Under the pieces are notes generated by a model. It did no database searches, was not told the DNA's origin, and saw nothing but the letters and a program-made list of their open reading frames with translations. This document shows positions 1 to 8,473 of a stretch of DNA of 39,049 bases, in pieces (position 1 is the first letter of the stretch; each line of letters begins with the position of its first letter). Source of the stretch: Saprospiraceae bacterium. GTDB taxonomy: Bacteria; Bacteroidota; Bacteroidia; Chitinophagales; Saprospiraceae. A program made the position numbers and the translations under genes. Where the stretch lies: assembly GCA_016787415.1 (NCBI GenBank), contig JAEUUT010000026.1, positions 1 to 39,049 of the forward strand, given 5' to 3'.

Positions 1-2673
1 TGTTCGCCTGGTTCTTACACCGTTACAGTCACCAACCCGGTAAATGGTTGTACCAATACAGCCACTGCCATTGTAACGGAGAACACTGTAGGGCCCCTTG
101 TAACAATTGCAAACCCCGCACCCATCACATGTGCCACTCCTACGGTAACACTTACTGCCAGCAGCACAGGCAATATGACTTATTCCTGGTCGGGGTCTTG
201 TTTTACTTCCAGTACCCAGATCGCCAACCCGCAGGTGTGCGAACCCGGGGTTTATACCGTAGTAGTAACCAACCCGACAAATGGATGCACCAGTTCCAGT
301 AACGTTACTGTGCAGAGTGATGTAGTAATACCAACGGCGGTGGTGGCGTCACCTGAGCGCCTGAATTGTAACAACGTTACTGTTCAACTAAACGGAACCG
401 GATCGTCTGCTGGCGCCCAATACACGTATCAATGGAGCACCATCGGCGGCAACATCGTTTCCGGAAGCAGTGCACTAATTGCTACGGCTGATGAAGATGG
501 CCCCTACCGGTTTGTTGTGACAAATAATGCAAACGGCTGCACCAGCGAGGTGCTGGTCAACGTGGTACAAACAGACCCGGTGACGGCCGTGGCTACGGCA
601 TCTCCTGCCTCCTGTGCGGGCGCGTCCAGCGGTTCTGCAGCAGTAGCACCCGATGGAGGCACTGCCCCGTACACTTTTCTGTGGAGCAACGGCAGCACCA
701 ACTCGATTGCCACAGGCCTTGCCGCAGGCACCTACACCGTTATAGTAACCGACGCAGACGGCTGCACAGCCGCCGCCGCCACGACTGTGACAGAACCAAC
801 GGCCTTGCAACTAACGACCACCACCACGGCACAAACTGCCGTCAACCTGAACGATGGAACGGCCTCCGTCAGCGCTTCCGGTGGTACGCCGGGTTATACG
901 TATGCCTGGGTTACTGGATCTACAACGGCGGCCCTGTCGAACCTTTCCCCGGGTACCATTACCGTGACCGTAACAGATGCCAATGGCTGTACGGCTACGC
1001 AGATTGCGAATGTAAACAGTTACAACTGCAACCTCAATGCGACCATTTCATCTACAGCGGCCTCCTGTAGCAACAGCGCCGATGGCAGCGCAACGGTGGC
1101 GGTGAGTGGCGCTACGGAACCAGTTGCCTATGTGTGGTCCAATTCGGCTGCTACTGCCACGGCAAACGGCCTTTCTGCGGGAACTTATTCCGTGTCAGTA
1201 ACTGACTTCGCCGGATGCCCCCTGGTACTGAGCACGACGGTGCAGGCGCCCGCACCCATCGTAGTGAATATTGCTGCCACGCAGGAAACTGTGGTTGGCG
1301 CCTCTGATGGAACCGCATTGGCTCAAGCGACTGGAGGTACGGCTCCTTACACCTATCTCTGGAATACGAGTGCTACCACTGCTTCTATCGAACAATTGAC
1401 CTCAGGCACGTACACCGTCACTGTGATGGATGCAAACGGGTGTTCCAGTGTACAAACTGCTACTTTACAAAGCATTGTCTGCGACCTGACGACCGAATTG
1501 ATCGTCACACCCGTAAAATGCTTTAACACCTCCAGTGGTACGGCTTCTGCCATCGTTACCGGCGCTGTCGGCGATGTGACGTATGCATGGAGTACTAACG
1601 CTACTACAGATGCGGTTGAAAACCTGGGTATTGGAACCATAACAGTTACGGTCACCGATGCAGTGGGCTGTACCACCGTTGATGAGGCAGATATCGTTGG
1701 GCCTTCAGCGCCGCTGGATGTACAGGTGGTCAATATCACAGGCGTGCCATGCCCACAGGATCAAAGCGGTTCTGTCACACCATCCATTTCGGGTGGTTGG
1801 GGCCAACCATACACGTTCCAGTTTTCGTGGGGTGTTGGAGGCTTCAGCGGCTTTTCTGCGGGCCTTTATTCATTTACAGTAACGGATGCGGAAGGCTGTT
1901 CGGTAGTGGCCGGATTTAATATCGAAGTGTTGGACGATACGCCGCCGTTGGTGGTTTGCCCGGATAATATGGTGCTTTGTGGCGCCAACCTGTTCGATTA
2001 CCCGGCGCCGCAGGCTACTGACAACTGTAGCGGCACGCTGACGCCTACGCTGATTAGCGGATTGGAAAGCGGCTCCATTTTCCTCGATGGCGTTTCTACG
2101 CAGGTATTTACCGCAACAGATGCAGCCGGCAATACGGGTTCATGCTCCTTCGACGTGGTGGTATATCCCATTTCCGATATTATTATCGACAGTGTTCAAA
2201 ATGACGTGGGTGGCGCAAGCGTAGGGGCTATTTATGTGCAAGTAATTGGCGAATCAGGTCCCTACACCTATCAATGGATCAGAAATGGCGTTGTAGTGGG
2301 GGCTACTGAAGACCTGACAGGCGTGTTCACTGGCACCTACACCCTCATTGCTACGGATATAAACGGTTGTACGGTTCAGTTGGCGCCTGTTTTTGTCGAC
2401 AACCTGGTAGGCACCGACAATCCTGCTAACTTCGTTTCGAATATCAAACTGTGGCCCAATCCGGCAGGCAATTCCTTCCGGGTTGAAATGAACGGGTTTG
2501 AAGCATCCGATATGTCGATTTTGAATGCGCAGGGCCGACTGGTGCGCATGGTACAACCGACGGAATGGAACGATGCCATTGAAGTGTCCGAATTGCCAAC
2601 CGGTTTCTATTACCTGAAAGTGATTAGCCAAAACGGCAGTTGTCAGGTAGTGAAATGGGTGAAAGGCGAGTAG
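1..2673 (+). CDS. T9SS type A sorted repeat adhesin (SprB/HYR repeats), 5' end missing
   Basis: The frame is open from base 1, so the start lies outside the window; 890 codons are present. The visible protein is a string of roughly 75-90 residue beta-sandwich repeats. They end in the SprB-like signature G-x-Y-T-V-x-V-T-D-x-x-G-C, seen about seven times plus three looser N-terminal versions (for example GTYTVIVTDADGC). Repeats with a paired Cys (ASPASC) tend to alternate with repeats starting DGTA that lack it. One HYR-like module follows (DDTPPLVVCPDN, then ATDAAGNTGSCSF). The last ~85 residues are a type A T9SS sorting domain (KLWPNPAGNSF, then LPTGFYYLKV and a basic end). By family knowledge it is exported by T9SS and surface-anchored or released, probably for adhesion. 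The stop TAG is followed by a strong terminator. Ligand and full length cannot be known from this window. Confidence 0.9.
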   Translation, partial: CSPGSYTVTVTNPVNGCTNTATAIVTENTVGPLVTIANPAPITCATPTVTLTASSTGNMTYSWSGSCFTSSTQIANPQVCEPGVYTVVVTNPTNGCTSSSNVTVQSDVVIPTAVVASPERLNCNNVTVQLNGTGSSAGAQYTYQWSTIGGNIVSGSSALIATADEDGPYRFVVTNNANGCTSEVLVNVVQTDPVTAVATASPASCAGASSGSAAVAPDGGTAPYTFLWSNGSTNSIATGLAAGTYTVIVTDADGCTAAAATTVTEPTALQLTTTTTAQTAVNLNDGTASVSASGGTPGYTYAWVTGSTTAALSNLSPGTITVTVTDANGCTATQIANVNSYNCNLNATISSTAASCSNSADGSATVAVSGATEPVAYVWSNSAATATANGLSAGTYSVSVTDFAGCPLVLSTTVQAPAPIVVNIAATQETVVGASDGTALAQATGGTAPYTYLWNTSATTASIEQLTSGTYTVTVMDANGCSSVQTATLQSIVCDLTTELIVTPVKCFNTSSGTASAIVTGAVGDVTYAWSTNATTDAVENLGIGTITVTVTDAVGCTTVDEADIVGPSAPLDVQVVNITGVPCPQDQSGSVTPSISGGWGQPYTFQFSWGVGGFSGFSAGLYSFTVTDAEGCSVVAGFNIEVLDDTPPLVVCPDNMVLCGANLFDYPAPQATDNCSGTLTPTLISGLESGSIFLDGVSTQVFTATDAAGNTGSCSFDVVVYPISDIIIDSVQNDVGGASVGAIYVQVIGESGPYTYQWIRNGVVVGATEDLTGVFTGTYTLIATDINGCTVQLAPVFVDNLVGTDNPANFVSNIKLWPNPAGNSFRVEMNGFEASDMSILNAQGRLVRMVQPTEWNDAIEVSELPTGFYYLKVISQNGSCQVVKWVKGE

Positions 2674-2703
2674 GGAAGCCAAACATACTAAAGTACCTGC
2701 ACG

Positions 2704-2752
2704 AGTCGTACGAATCAGTAATTTAGCCGCTGATTCGTACGACTTTTTTTTT
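2704..2752 (+). terminator. Rho-independent terminator after the type A adhesin
   Basis: A perfect 15-bp stem (AGTCGTACGAATCAG at 2704-2718 with its complement at 2730-2744) encloses an 11-nt loop. It is followed by a T run ending at 2752. The T run stops only nine bases before the next ATG (2762), so this hairpin also forms the immediate upstream region of the aminotransferase gene. Confidence 0.9.
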
Positions 2753-2761
2753 GCCCATACC

Positions 2762-3907
2762 ATGATACACATTGAATCCAAATTCCCCAACCTCGGCACC
2801 ACGATCTTCACCGTGATGTCGGGTCTGGCCAACCAGGTTGGCGCTATCAACCTGTCGCAAGGGTTTCCCAACTACAACCCTTCACCGCGTTTGCAACGCC
2901 TGGTGACGGAACACATGGAGCGTGGCGACAACCAATATGCCCCCATGCCTGGCGTGCCGCTTCTGCGCGAACGTATTGCAGGGAAAATAGAGCAGATGTA
3001 CCACAAACAGGTTAATCCAGACACTGAAATCACGGTAACTGCCGGCGGTACACAGGCCATTTTTTGCGCCATCGCGGCATTTGTACGCCCCGGCGACGAG
3101 GTAATTCTGCTGGAACCCTGCTATGACTCCTACCGGCCTTCTGTAGAAACGGTGGGCGGGAAAGTAGTGACGCATACCTTGTCGGCCCCGGATTATCGGG
3201 TCGACTGGGCGGCTGTGCAACAACTCATCACACCCCGCACCCGTATGCTGTGTATCAACACGCCACAAAACCCTACCGGCACGATCCTAACCGAAGCCGA
3301 TATGCTGGCGATTCAGGACATGCTGCGCGGTACGGATGTGATTCTTATGAGTGATGAGGTGTACGAGCACCTGATTTTTGACGGCGAACAGCATGCCTCC
3401 GTACTGCGCTACCCCGAATTGTATGCCCGCAGCCTGGCCATTTATTCTTTCGGAAAAACCTACCACAATACTGGCTGGAAAACGGGCTATTGCGTGGCGC
3501 CGCCCGAACTGACCCGCGAATTCCGTAAAATTCACCAGTTCAACGTTTTCAGCGGAAACCATCCCATGCAGGCCGCGTTCGCCGATTTTATGGCCGACCC
3601 GTCTGAATACATGGGATTGCCAGATTTTTACCAGCAAAAACGCGACTTTTTCCTGCAAGCCATGGCAAATACGCGTTTCAAACCGCTCTCCTGCAAGGGC
3701 ACCTACTTCCAGTTGTTCGATTACAGCAGCATTAGCGACGAGACCGATCTGGATTTTTGCAAACGCATTACGGTGGAATACGGCGTGGCGGCTATTCCGG
3801 TGTCGGCCTTTTTCTCTGACGGGCGCGACGACAAGGTGATTCGCCTGTGCTTTGCCAAAACGGAGGATTTGCTGGAACGGGCGGGAAAGGCGCTGGAGAA
3901 ACTCTGA
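2762..3907 (+). CDS. ybdL: Methionine aminotransferase-like PLP enzyme (YbdL family)
   Basis: The 381-residue class I/II fold-type I aminotransferase closely matches E. coli YbdL in length and landmark motifs: INLSQGFPNY near the N-terminus, NQYAPMPGVPLLRE, the cofactor-loop segment TVTAGGTQA, NTPQNPTGT, SDEVYEHL with the PLP-contacting Asp, and SFGKTYHNTGWKTGY, where K232 is the expected Schiff-base lysine. It ends with IRLCFAK, the substrate-carboxylate Arg region. YbdL-type enzymes transaminate methionine and aromatic amino acids with 2-oxo acids, and related proteins act in methionine salvage. It is cytoplasmic, with no signal peptide. The ATG at 2762 is the first in frame and the alignment to YbdL begins at once. 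Its TGA stop is the first three bases of the palindrome at 3905-4044. No methionine-salvage genes are adjacent. A kynurenine aminotransferase-like activity is the main alternative. Confidence 0.9.
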   Translation: MIHIESKFPNLGTTIFTVMSGLANQVGAINLSQGFPNYNPSPRLQRLVTEHMERGDNQYAPMPGVPLLRERIAGKIEQMYHKQVNPDTEITVTAGGTQAIFCAIAAFVRPGDEVILLEPCYDSYRPSVETVGGKVVTHTLSAPDYRVDWAAVQQLITPRTRMLCINTPQNPTGTILTEADMLAIQDMLRGTDVILMSDEVYEHLIFDGEQHASVLRYPELYARSLAIYSFGKTYHNTGWKTGYCVAPPELTREFRKIHQFNVFSGNHPMQAAFADFMADPSEYMGLPDFYQQKRDFFLQAMANTRFKPLSCKGTYFQLFDYSSISDETDLDFCKRITVEYGVAAIPVSAFFSDGRDDKVIRLCFAKTEDLLERAGKALEKL

Positions 3908-4044
3908 AACACGGATTTGTAACACGGATTACGCGGATCAAAGACGGATTTGCACGGATTTGATCTGTGGTATGGAAGCATTTCTTCTTCCTTCCCGGTC
4001 AAATCCGTGCAAATCCGTCTTTGATCTGTGCAATCCGTGTTTCA
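3905..4044. repeat. 140-bp intergenic palindrome with CGGATT units, supplying both stop codons
   Basis: The element ends in an inverted repeat TGAAACACGGATT (3905-3917 and complement at 4032-4044). The TGA at each end is the stop codon of the convergent gene on that side. Inside, 3921-3963 pairs with 3999-4041 over 43 positions; I count three differences, two of which are G-T wobbles. The left arm repeats CGGATT or CGGATC several times at irregular 9-13 bp spacing. The loop (3964-3998) is unrelated sequence. It could act as a bidirectional terminator, but there is no T run, so this may not be classical termination. Confidence 0.9.
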
Positions 4045-5199
4045 GTAGAAAGTTTGCCCATGCCGATGCATTTTCCGCAACAACGGGCTGCAACGGTACC
4101 GATCTTCCAGGTACTCGACATACAAGGCGTCGAGTCTTTCAATGACGGTAGCGATACCAATTTCATCGGCCCAGGCGAGCAGGCCTTTCGGGTAGTTCAC
4201 CCCGCGCGTCATGGCCAGGTCGATGTCGTCGCGGCTGGCAATGCGCCAGTGCAGGGCATCTGCGGCTTCGTTGATCAACATAACGAGGATGCGATTGGCA
4301 ATTTCAGCACCCAACGCTTTATCCTGAACGGGCTCGGGCTGAACGGCATCGGGGCGGTAGTCGTAGAATCCGCGACCCGATTTTCGGCCGAAAAAGTGCG
4401 AGTCAACCAGCCTTTTTTGTGTAAAAGAAGGCTTATAGCGCGGGTCGTAGTAAAAATTCTGAAACACCACTTCAGTCACAGCGTAGTTGATGTCATTGCC
4501 AATAAAATCCATCAGTTCGAAGGGCCCCATTCGGAATCCGGCCAGGTCGCGCATGGCCCAGTCGATGGTAGCAATATCGGCGATACCCTCGTCGAGCATG
4601 CGCAGCGCCTCACCATAATAAGGGCGCGCCACGCGGTTGACGATAAATCCGGGTGTATCCTTAGCAATGACGGTTACTTTTCCCCAACTGTCGATCAGGT
4701 TTTTGCCGCGCTCCACGATCTCGCTTTGTGTTTGCAGGGCAGGAATAATTTCCACCAGTTTCATCAGCGGCGCCGGGTTGAAAAAATGCACACCAAGGAT
4801 GCGCTCCGGGTGCCGAAGCGGCGCGCCCATAGCGGAAATGGAAAGCGAGGAAGTGTTGCTAGCCAGGATGGTTTTTTCCGGCACCACGGCCTCCATACTC
4901 TTAAAAGCGATCTGCTTGGCATCGATGTCTTCCACAATGGCTTCGATGATCATGCTGCAATCGCGGAAAGCGCTCATGTGATCGGCAAACTGAACGCGGC
5001 TGAACAGGGAGTAGGCATCGGAATCGGTAATTTTCCCGCGTTCCGTCAGGGCCTTCATGGAGGCTTGAATGCCTTTGCTGGCTTTGGTAAGAGCGGTGGG
5101 GAGGTGATCGCAAAGGATCACTTTATGTCCGGCCGCGGCTGCCACCTGGGCAATTCCGCTGCCCATGGCGCCGGCGCCGAGAACACCTATGGTATCCAT
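4042..5199 (-). CDS. 3-hydroxyacyl-CoA dehydrogenase (PaaH/Hbd type)
   Basis: This 385-residue enzyme has an N-terminal NAD-binding Rossmann fold with G8-x-G10-x-x-G13 (GVLGAGAMGSG) and an acidic residue ending beta-2 (ILCD). The typical catalytic segments follow: IIEAIVED, SNTSSLSI and HFFNPAPLMKLVEI, which holds the catalytic His and Asn. A first 3HCDH C-terminal domain starts at DTPGFIVNRV (around 187-285), and a second, half-length one follows from about 300 to 375 (NEAADAL...GVNYPKGLLAW). The reaction is NAD-dependent oxidation of (S)-3-hydroxyacyl-CoA to 3-oxoacyl-CoA, as in beta-oxidation, phenylacetate or butyryl-CoA metabolism. No other beta-oxidation gene is adjacent, so the specific pathway is open. 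A -7-like box lies 28 bp upstream. The TGA stop comes from the end of the 3905-4044 palindrome. Confidence 0.92.
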   Translation of the reverse strand: MDTIGVLGAGAMGSGIAQVAAAAGHKVILCDHLPTALTKASKGIQASMKALTERGKITDSDAYSLFSRVQFADHMSAFRDCSMIIEAIVEDIDAKQIAFKSMEAVVPEKTILASNTSSLSISAMGAPLRHPERILGVHFFNPAPLMKLVEIIPALQTQSEIVERGKNLIDSWGKVTVIAKDTPGFIVNRVARPYYGEALRMLDEGIADIATIDWAMRDLAGFRMGPFELMDFIGNDINYAVTEVVFQNFYYDPRYKPSFTQKRLVDSHFFGRKSGRGFYDYRPDAVQPEPVQDKALGAEIANRILVMLINEAADALHWRIASRDDIDLAMTRGVNYPKGLLAWADEIGIATVIERLDALYVEYLEDRYRCSPLLRKMHRHGQTFY

Positions 5200-5226
5200 A
5201 TAATTTGGGTTACTGGTTTAGGGGCG

Positions 5227-5234
5227 CAAAGGTA
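5227..5234 (-). promoter_or_regulatory. Bacteroidota -7 box upstream of the hydroxyacyl-CoA dehydrogenase gene
   Basis: On the minus strand this reads TACCTTTG, an exact match to TAnnTTTG, 28 bp before the ATG at 5199. No -33 TTTG at the usual distance was found. The box lies in the 66-bp gap behind the amidohydrolase-like gene, so the dehydrogenase can be transcribed on its own. Confidence 0.55.
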
Positions 5235-5265
5235 GCGGTTGCTCCTGAATATTCACGTGCAACTG

Positions 5266-6552
5266 CTATTGCTTGTATTTGGTATCGAAACGCCGGTACA
5301 GTTGTTTTTGTTTGTTGTCGAGGTTGATTTCCCTGCCCTGGATAAAGGCGGCTGTCACCTGGCTGCTGCGCATATCGAGCGCATCGCCTTCGCTGATGAA
5401 CAGGGTGGCGTCTTTTCCTACGCTTAGCGACCCGCAACGCTCGTCGATGCCCAATATTTGGGCCGTGTGCAGCGTAAGGGCCTGCACGGCTGCTTCTGCC
5501 GGCAAGCCGAAACCGACGGCCTGGCCTGCCTGGAATGCTACATTGCGCTGTTGCCAGGCCGACTGGTCTGAAAATGCGAAAACGACGCCTTTTTCATGGA
5601 GTTGTGCCGCCGTTTTGTACGGCTGGTCGATGTCTTCATCTTCGCGGGCAGGCAGTCGGTGGGTGCGCGACAGGATCACCGGCACATCATGCTGTTTCAG
5701 GAAATCAGCCATCAGCCAGGCATCTTCTGCGCCGACGAGCACGGGTTTCAGGCCGTATTTTTCTGAAAAAAGTATGGCATCGCGCATCGCCCGGGCATTG
5801 CCTGAATGCAGGTACAGTTTTCTTTGTCCGCCGAACAGTGCGCGCATGGACTCGAATTTCAGGTTGGTCACTTCCGGCTTTTCTGTGCGTCCATACGCTT
5901 GTGCCGCTTCAAAAAAGGCGTTCAGTTGTTGCACATCGCGTTCGTAAGTATCAGTACGTGGGGCATCGGGGCCTTCCGGCCTGTTGCCGGGGTTGGGCGG
6001 ATTGGGCCAGTTGAGGTGAATGCCGTCGTCGGTGTTGAAGGCGGCATCTTCCCAGTTCCAGGCATCAAGTTGTACCACCGACGACATGCCAGAGATGACC
6101 CCGCCCGTAGGCACGGTTTGGGCCAGCAGCACACCGTTGGAGCGGATGGTCGGTAAAATGTCGGAATCGGTATTGTAGGCCACAATAGCGCGCAGTTGTG
6201 GATTCATTCCGCCCACATCCGTTGCGTCGAGGGTGGGCCGGGCAGCGTCGATACCGATCAGGCCCAGTTGGGTATTGGGCGCTATGAAGCCCGGATACAC
6301 GTGTTTGCCCGAAGCGTCGAAGATTTTGGCAAACTGATTCCGGTCGAGGCGAATCACTGTAGCATCGGCCACCATGGTCAGGTTTCCATTTTCAAATGCA
6401 ATGGCGCTGTTCTGGATCACCGTGCCGTCGCCCACATGCGCCGTAGCGCCATAAATCAGAATGGCTCCTTTTTGCGGCGGGGCAGGGGTGGGGGTTTGAG
6501 CGTTCATGGTGGTGGTGAAGAGGGCGAGTAGGATGGTAGAAAATCTGTTCAT
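5266..6552 (-). CDS. Exported amidohydrolase-like protein, probably lacking the metal-binding HxH
   Basis: This 428-residue protein starts with a signal peptide (MNRFSTILLALFTTTMNAQ, cleavage likely after NAQ). The fold signature of cyclic amidohydrolases is present: an N-terminal composite beta-sandwich (VGDGTVIQNSAIAFENGN), then GKHVYPGFIAPNTQLG, and a C-terminal LHTAQILGIDERCGSLSVGKDATLFI. Active members read PGxIDxHxH at the second segment. Here it is PGFIAPNTQ, so both ligand histidines are absent. Later His and Asp candidates (YLHSG, SRTHR, FSDQSAW) are irregular. I therefore infer an exported, possibly non-catalytic relative of imidazolonepropionase-like hydrolases. Bacteroidota often encode two adjacent exported amidohydrolases, but no partner is seen here. 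An altered metal site that still works cannot be excluded. Confidence 0.82.
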   Translation of the reverse strand: MNRFSTILLALFTTTMNAQTPTPAPPQKGAILIYGATAHVGDGTVIQNSAIAFENGNLTMVADATVIRLDRNQFAKIFDASGKHVYPGFIAPNTQLGLIGIDAARPTLDATDVGGMNPQLRAIVAYNTDSDILPTIRSNGVLLAQTVPTGGVISGMSSVVQLDAWNWEDAAFNTDDGIHLNWPNPPNPGNRPEGPDAPRTDTYERDVQQLNAFFEAAQAYGRTEKPEVTNLKFESMRALFGGQRKLYLHSGNARAMRDAILFSEKYGLKPVLVGAEDAWLMADFLKQHDVPVILSRTHRLPAREDEDIDQPYKTAAQLHEKGVVFAFSDQSAWQQRNVAFQAGQAVGFGLPAEAAVQALTLHTAQILGIDERCGSLSVGKDATLFISEGDALDMRSSQVTAAFIQGREINLDNKQKQLYRRFDTKYKQ

Positions 6553-6942
6553 GCTGTTTCTTTACAAGGTGTTCATTTGCTTCTTTTAATTTTTAGAGGG
6601 CCCAAGGTACGGTACAATGGCGGTGTTTATTTTTTCAGCATAGGTACTATAAGATAGATAGAAGAAATATGTCTGTATCAGTGTTAATTCCTGACAATTA
6701 TAGATATATGTTTTGCATTTCAGGCAATGAAGAATTACCTTTCGTTTGCTTTTTTAATTGCACAAATTCTTTTAATCTCTCCTCTGTTACTATTAGGAAA
6801 ACACGCTGTTCTCCATATCTATTATTTGTTTTATGGCATGGCCCAACGGTTATGCGCTTGTGCTTTGTCACAGGCAATAATGTTTTTTAAGCCATACAAC
6901 TCCTTTTAAGTCAAATAAATAAACATTTTAAAAAATATCATA
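6553..6942. other. 390-bp AT-rich divergent intergenic region
   Basis: The region separates the amidohydrolase-like gene (minus) from the secreted protein at 6943 (plus), so it should hold divergent promoters. From about 6640 it becomes clearly AT-richer than most of the window. A 60-codon open frame at 6727-6909 begins like a signal peptide (MKNYLSFAFLIAQILLISP), but its remainder has no recognisable fold. It could be a decayed gene start or chance; I do not call it as a gene. Confidence 0.5.
6602..6609 (-). promoter_or_regulatory. Possible -7 box of the amidohydrolase-like gene
   Basis: The minus strand reads TACCTTGG, one mismatch from TAnnTTTG, 50 bp upstream of the ATG at 6552. It is the best candidate in this leader, but with a mismatch and no -33 element it remains tentative. 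Confidence 0.35.
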
Positions 6943-8460
6943 ATGAAAACAATTGTTTCTCTTGCCATTTGCACGCTGTGGGTATATTCCATGTGCGCTC
7001 AATCTCCGCAATTCTACAAAGCCATCGATCCACATCCGGAAAATACGTTCTGGATAGATCAGGGGCTAAAAACCTTCCAGACGGATAGTTTCTATTACAC
7101 GCTGGCAAGATATAAGCCAGATCGTTTGCAAAGCATGGTTGTAAAATTAAATAAGCAGGGAGACATCGTACATCAAAAGGAACTGACCACCGCCTATAAT
7201 AATTTGACCCTAGTTGACGGTTTTCAGGCCCCCGACCATTCATTGATACTGATTGGTAACTATATCGATTGGGATTGGGGTTCCTTTAAATCGGTTGCGA
7301 TGCTGGTCAAAGTAGATAAGGATTTAAACCTGCAATGGATGAAATCATACGTTAATCCTGACAATACGGATGGGGGAGGGGCGCTTTTCGGAACACATGT
7401 AATACAGACTGACGACCAACAGAACTATGTTTTTAGCGCTAACTCCTTTGACCGCTCGTTCCTGTATCGCACGGATTTGAATGGAAACGTGATTTCGATC
7501 CACGCATTGCCTGATAGTATAAGTACTGAAGACGGCAACATAATTAAATCTCCGGATGACAATCTTGTGTGTTCGGGTAAACTTACTACCGCTACTGAAA
7601 CGGTAAATATGGTGTTTAAAATGGACTTGCAGGGCAATATCCTATGGAGCCAACCCATCAATACTTTTGCATTATCTACAACCATCACACCACTGCAAAA
7701 CGGGAAATACGGTGTTTGCTCTCTTATCGACAGCATACTGGATTATCCACCACAAGGCCGACAGATAACGCTTTCAATTGTGAGTGAAAACGGAATAATA
7801 GAACAGACGATGCAACTGCCCATGCATTACCAGGACGAAGAAATTAGAGACCTGACGACAGCATCTAACGGAGACATCATCGGTTGTGGAAAGTCTGAAA
7901 TCGCTTACGAAGGCTGGCTTTTTCGAGCCACTTCTGAAGGGAGTCTCCTGTGGCAGCGCCATTTTTCGGATTCCTTGCAACGCCCTTGGTCGCCCGTAAG
8001 TTTTCTAAATGTTCTGGGCAATCCAGACGGCAGCATTGTCCTGACGGGTTTTCTGTACGATAGTATGCCCGGTCTTAATCCATACGATCCTGAAAACAGA
8101 AATATCAATATCTCGATGATGGTCACGGATGCTGACGGCTGCCTCACACCCGGCTGCCCGTCCGGCTTGCAGTACATCACCTCGGCGCCGGAGGTGTCGG
8201 GGCCGGGCGAGCGCCTACCGTGGCTGCAGGTGTCGCCCAATCCGGCAAACGATCTGCTTCGGGTGCGGATTCCGGAGGGTGCAAATGGCACTGTGGTACT
8301 GTATAACTTGTGGGGGCAGGTAGCGCTACGACGCAACATCGACTCCGGCTCGGGTTGGATAGAAATGGACAGTGGCGGCCTGCCTGCGGGCTGTTACAGT
8401 GTGGCATGGCTGGTTGGCGGACAGGTGATGGCACGCAATAAGGTTATTATACAGCATTGA
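6943..8460 (+). CDS. Secreted beta-propeller-like protein with T9SS type A sorting domain
   Basis: The 505-residue protein has a signal peptide (MKTIVSLAICTLWVYSMCAQ). Residues ~30-390 consist of short repeats such as VVKLNKQGDIV, LVKVDKDLNLQWMKSY, VFKMDLQGNILWSQ and LFRATSEGSLLWQ. This 'variable, polarity, G-x-I-x-W' pattern is typical of beta-propeller blades in exported Bacteroidota proteins. The end (LQVSPNPANDLLRVRIPE, then LPAGCYSVAW) is a type A T9SS sorting domain. It is therefore secreted, with unknown function. Base use changes within the gene: the body to about 8120 is AT-richer, while the linker and sorting domain (from about 8125) are GC-rich like the neighbouring genes. It ends 13 bp from the convergent FAH-family gene, with no clear terminator between. 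Confidence 0.88.
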   Translation: MKTIVSLAICTLWVYSMCAQSPQFYKAIDPHPENTFWIDQGLKTFQTDSFYYTLARYKPDRLQSMVVKLNKQGDIVHQKELTTAYNNLTLVDGFQAPDHSLILIGNYIDWDWGSFKSVAMLVKVDKDLNLQWMKSYVNPDNTDGGGALFGTHVIQTDDQQNYVFSANSFDRSFLYRTDLNGNVISIHALPDSISTEDGNIIKSPDDNLVCSGKLTTATETVNMVFKMDLQGNILWSQPINTFALSTTITPLQNGKYGVCSLIDSILDYPPQGRQITLSIVSENGIIEQTMQLPMHYQDEEIRDLTTASNGDIIGCGKSEIAYEGWLFRATSEGSLLWQRHFSDSLQRPWSPVSFLNVLGNPDGSIVLTGFLYDSMPGLNPYDPENRNINISMMVTDADGCLTPGCPSGLQYITSAPEVSGPGERLPWLQVSPNPANDLLRVRIPEGANGTVVLYNLWGQVALRRNIDSGSGWIEMDSGGLPAGCYSVAWLVGGQVMARNKVIIQH

Positions 8461-8473
8461 GAAGATAACCAAA

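Noticed and set aside
3967..5235. Long open frame (422 codons) opposite the hydroxyacyl-CoA dehydrogenase gene
   Set aside because: It is a mirror of the dehydrogenase codons on the other strand and has no recognisable protein motifs, while the minus-strand protein has all family motifs.
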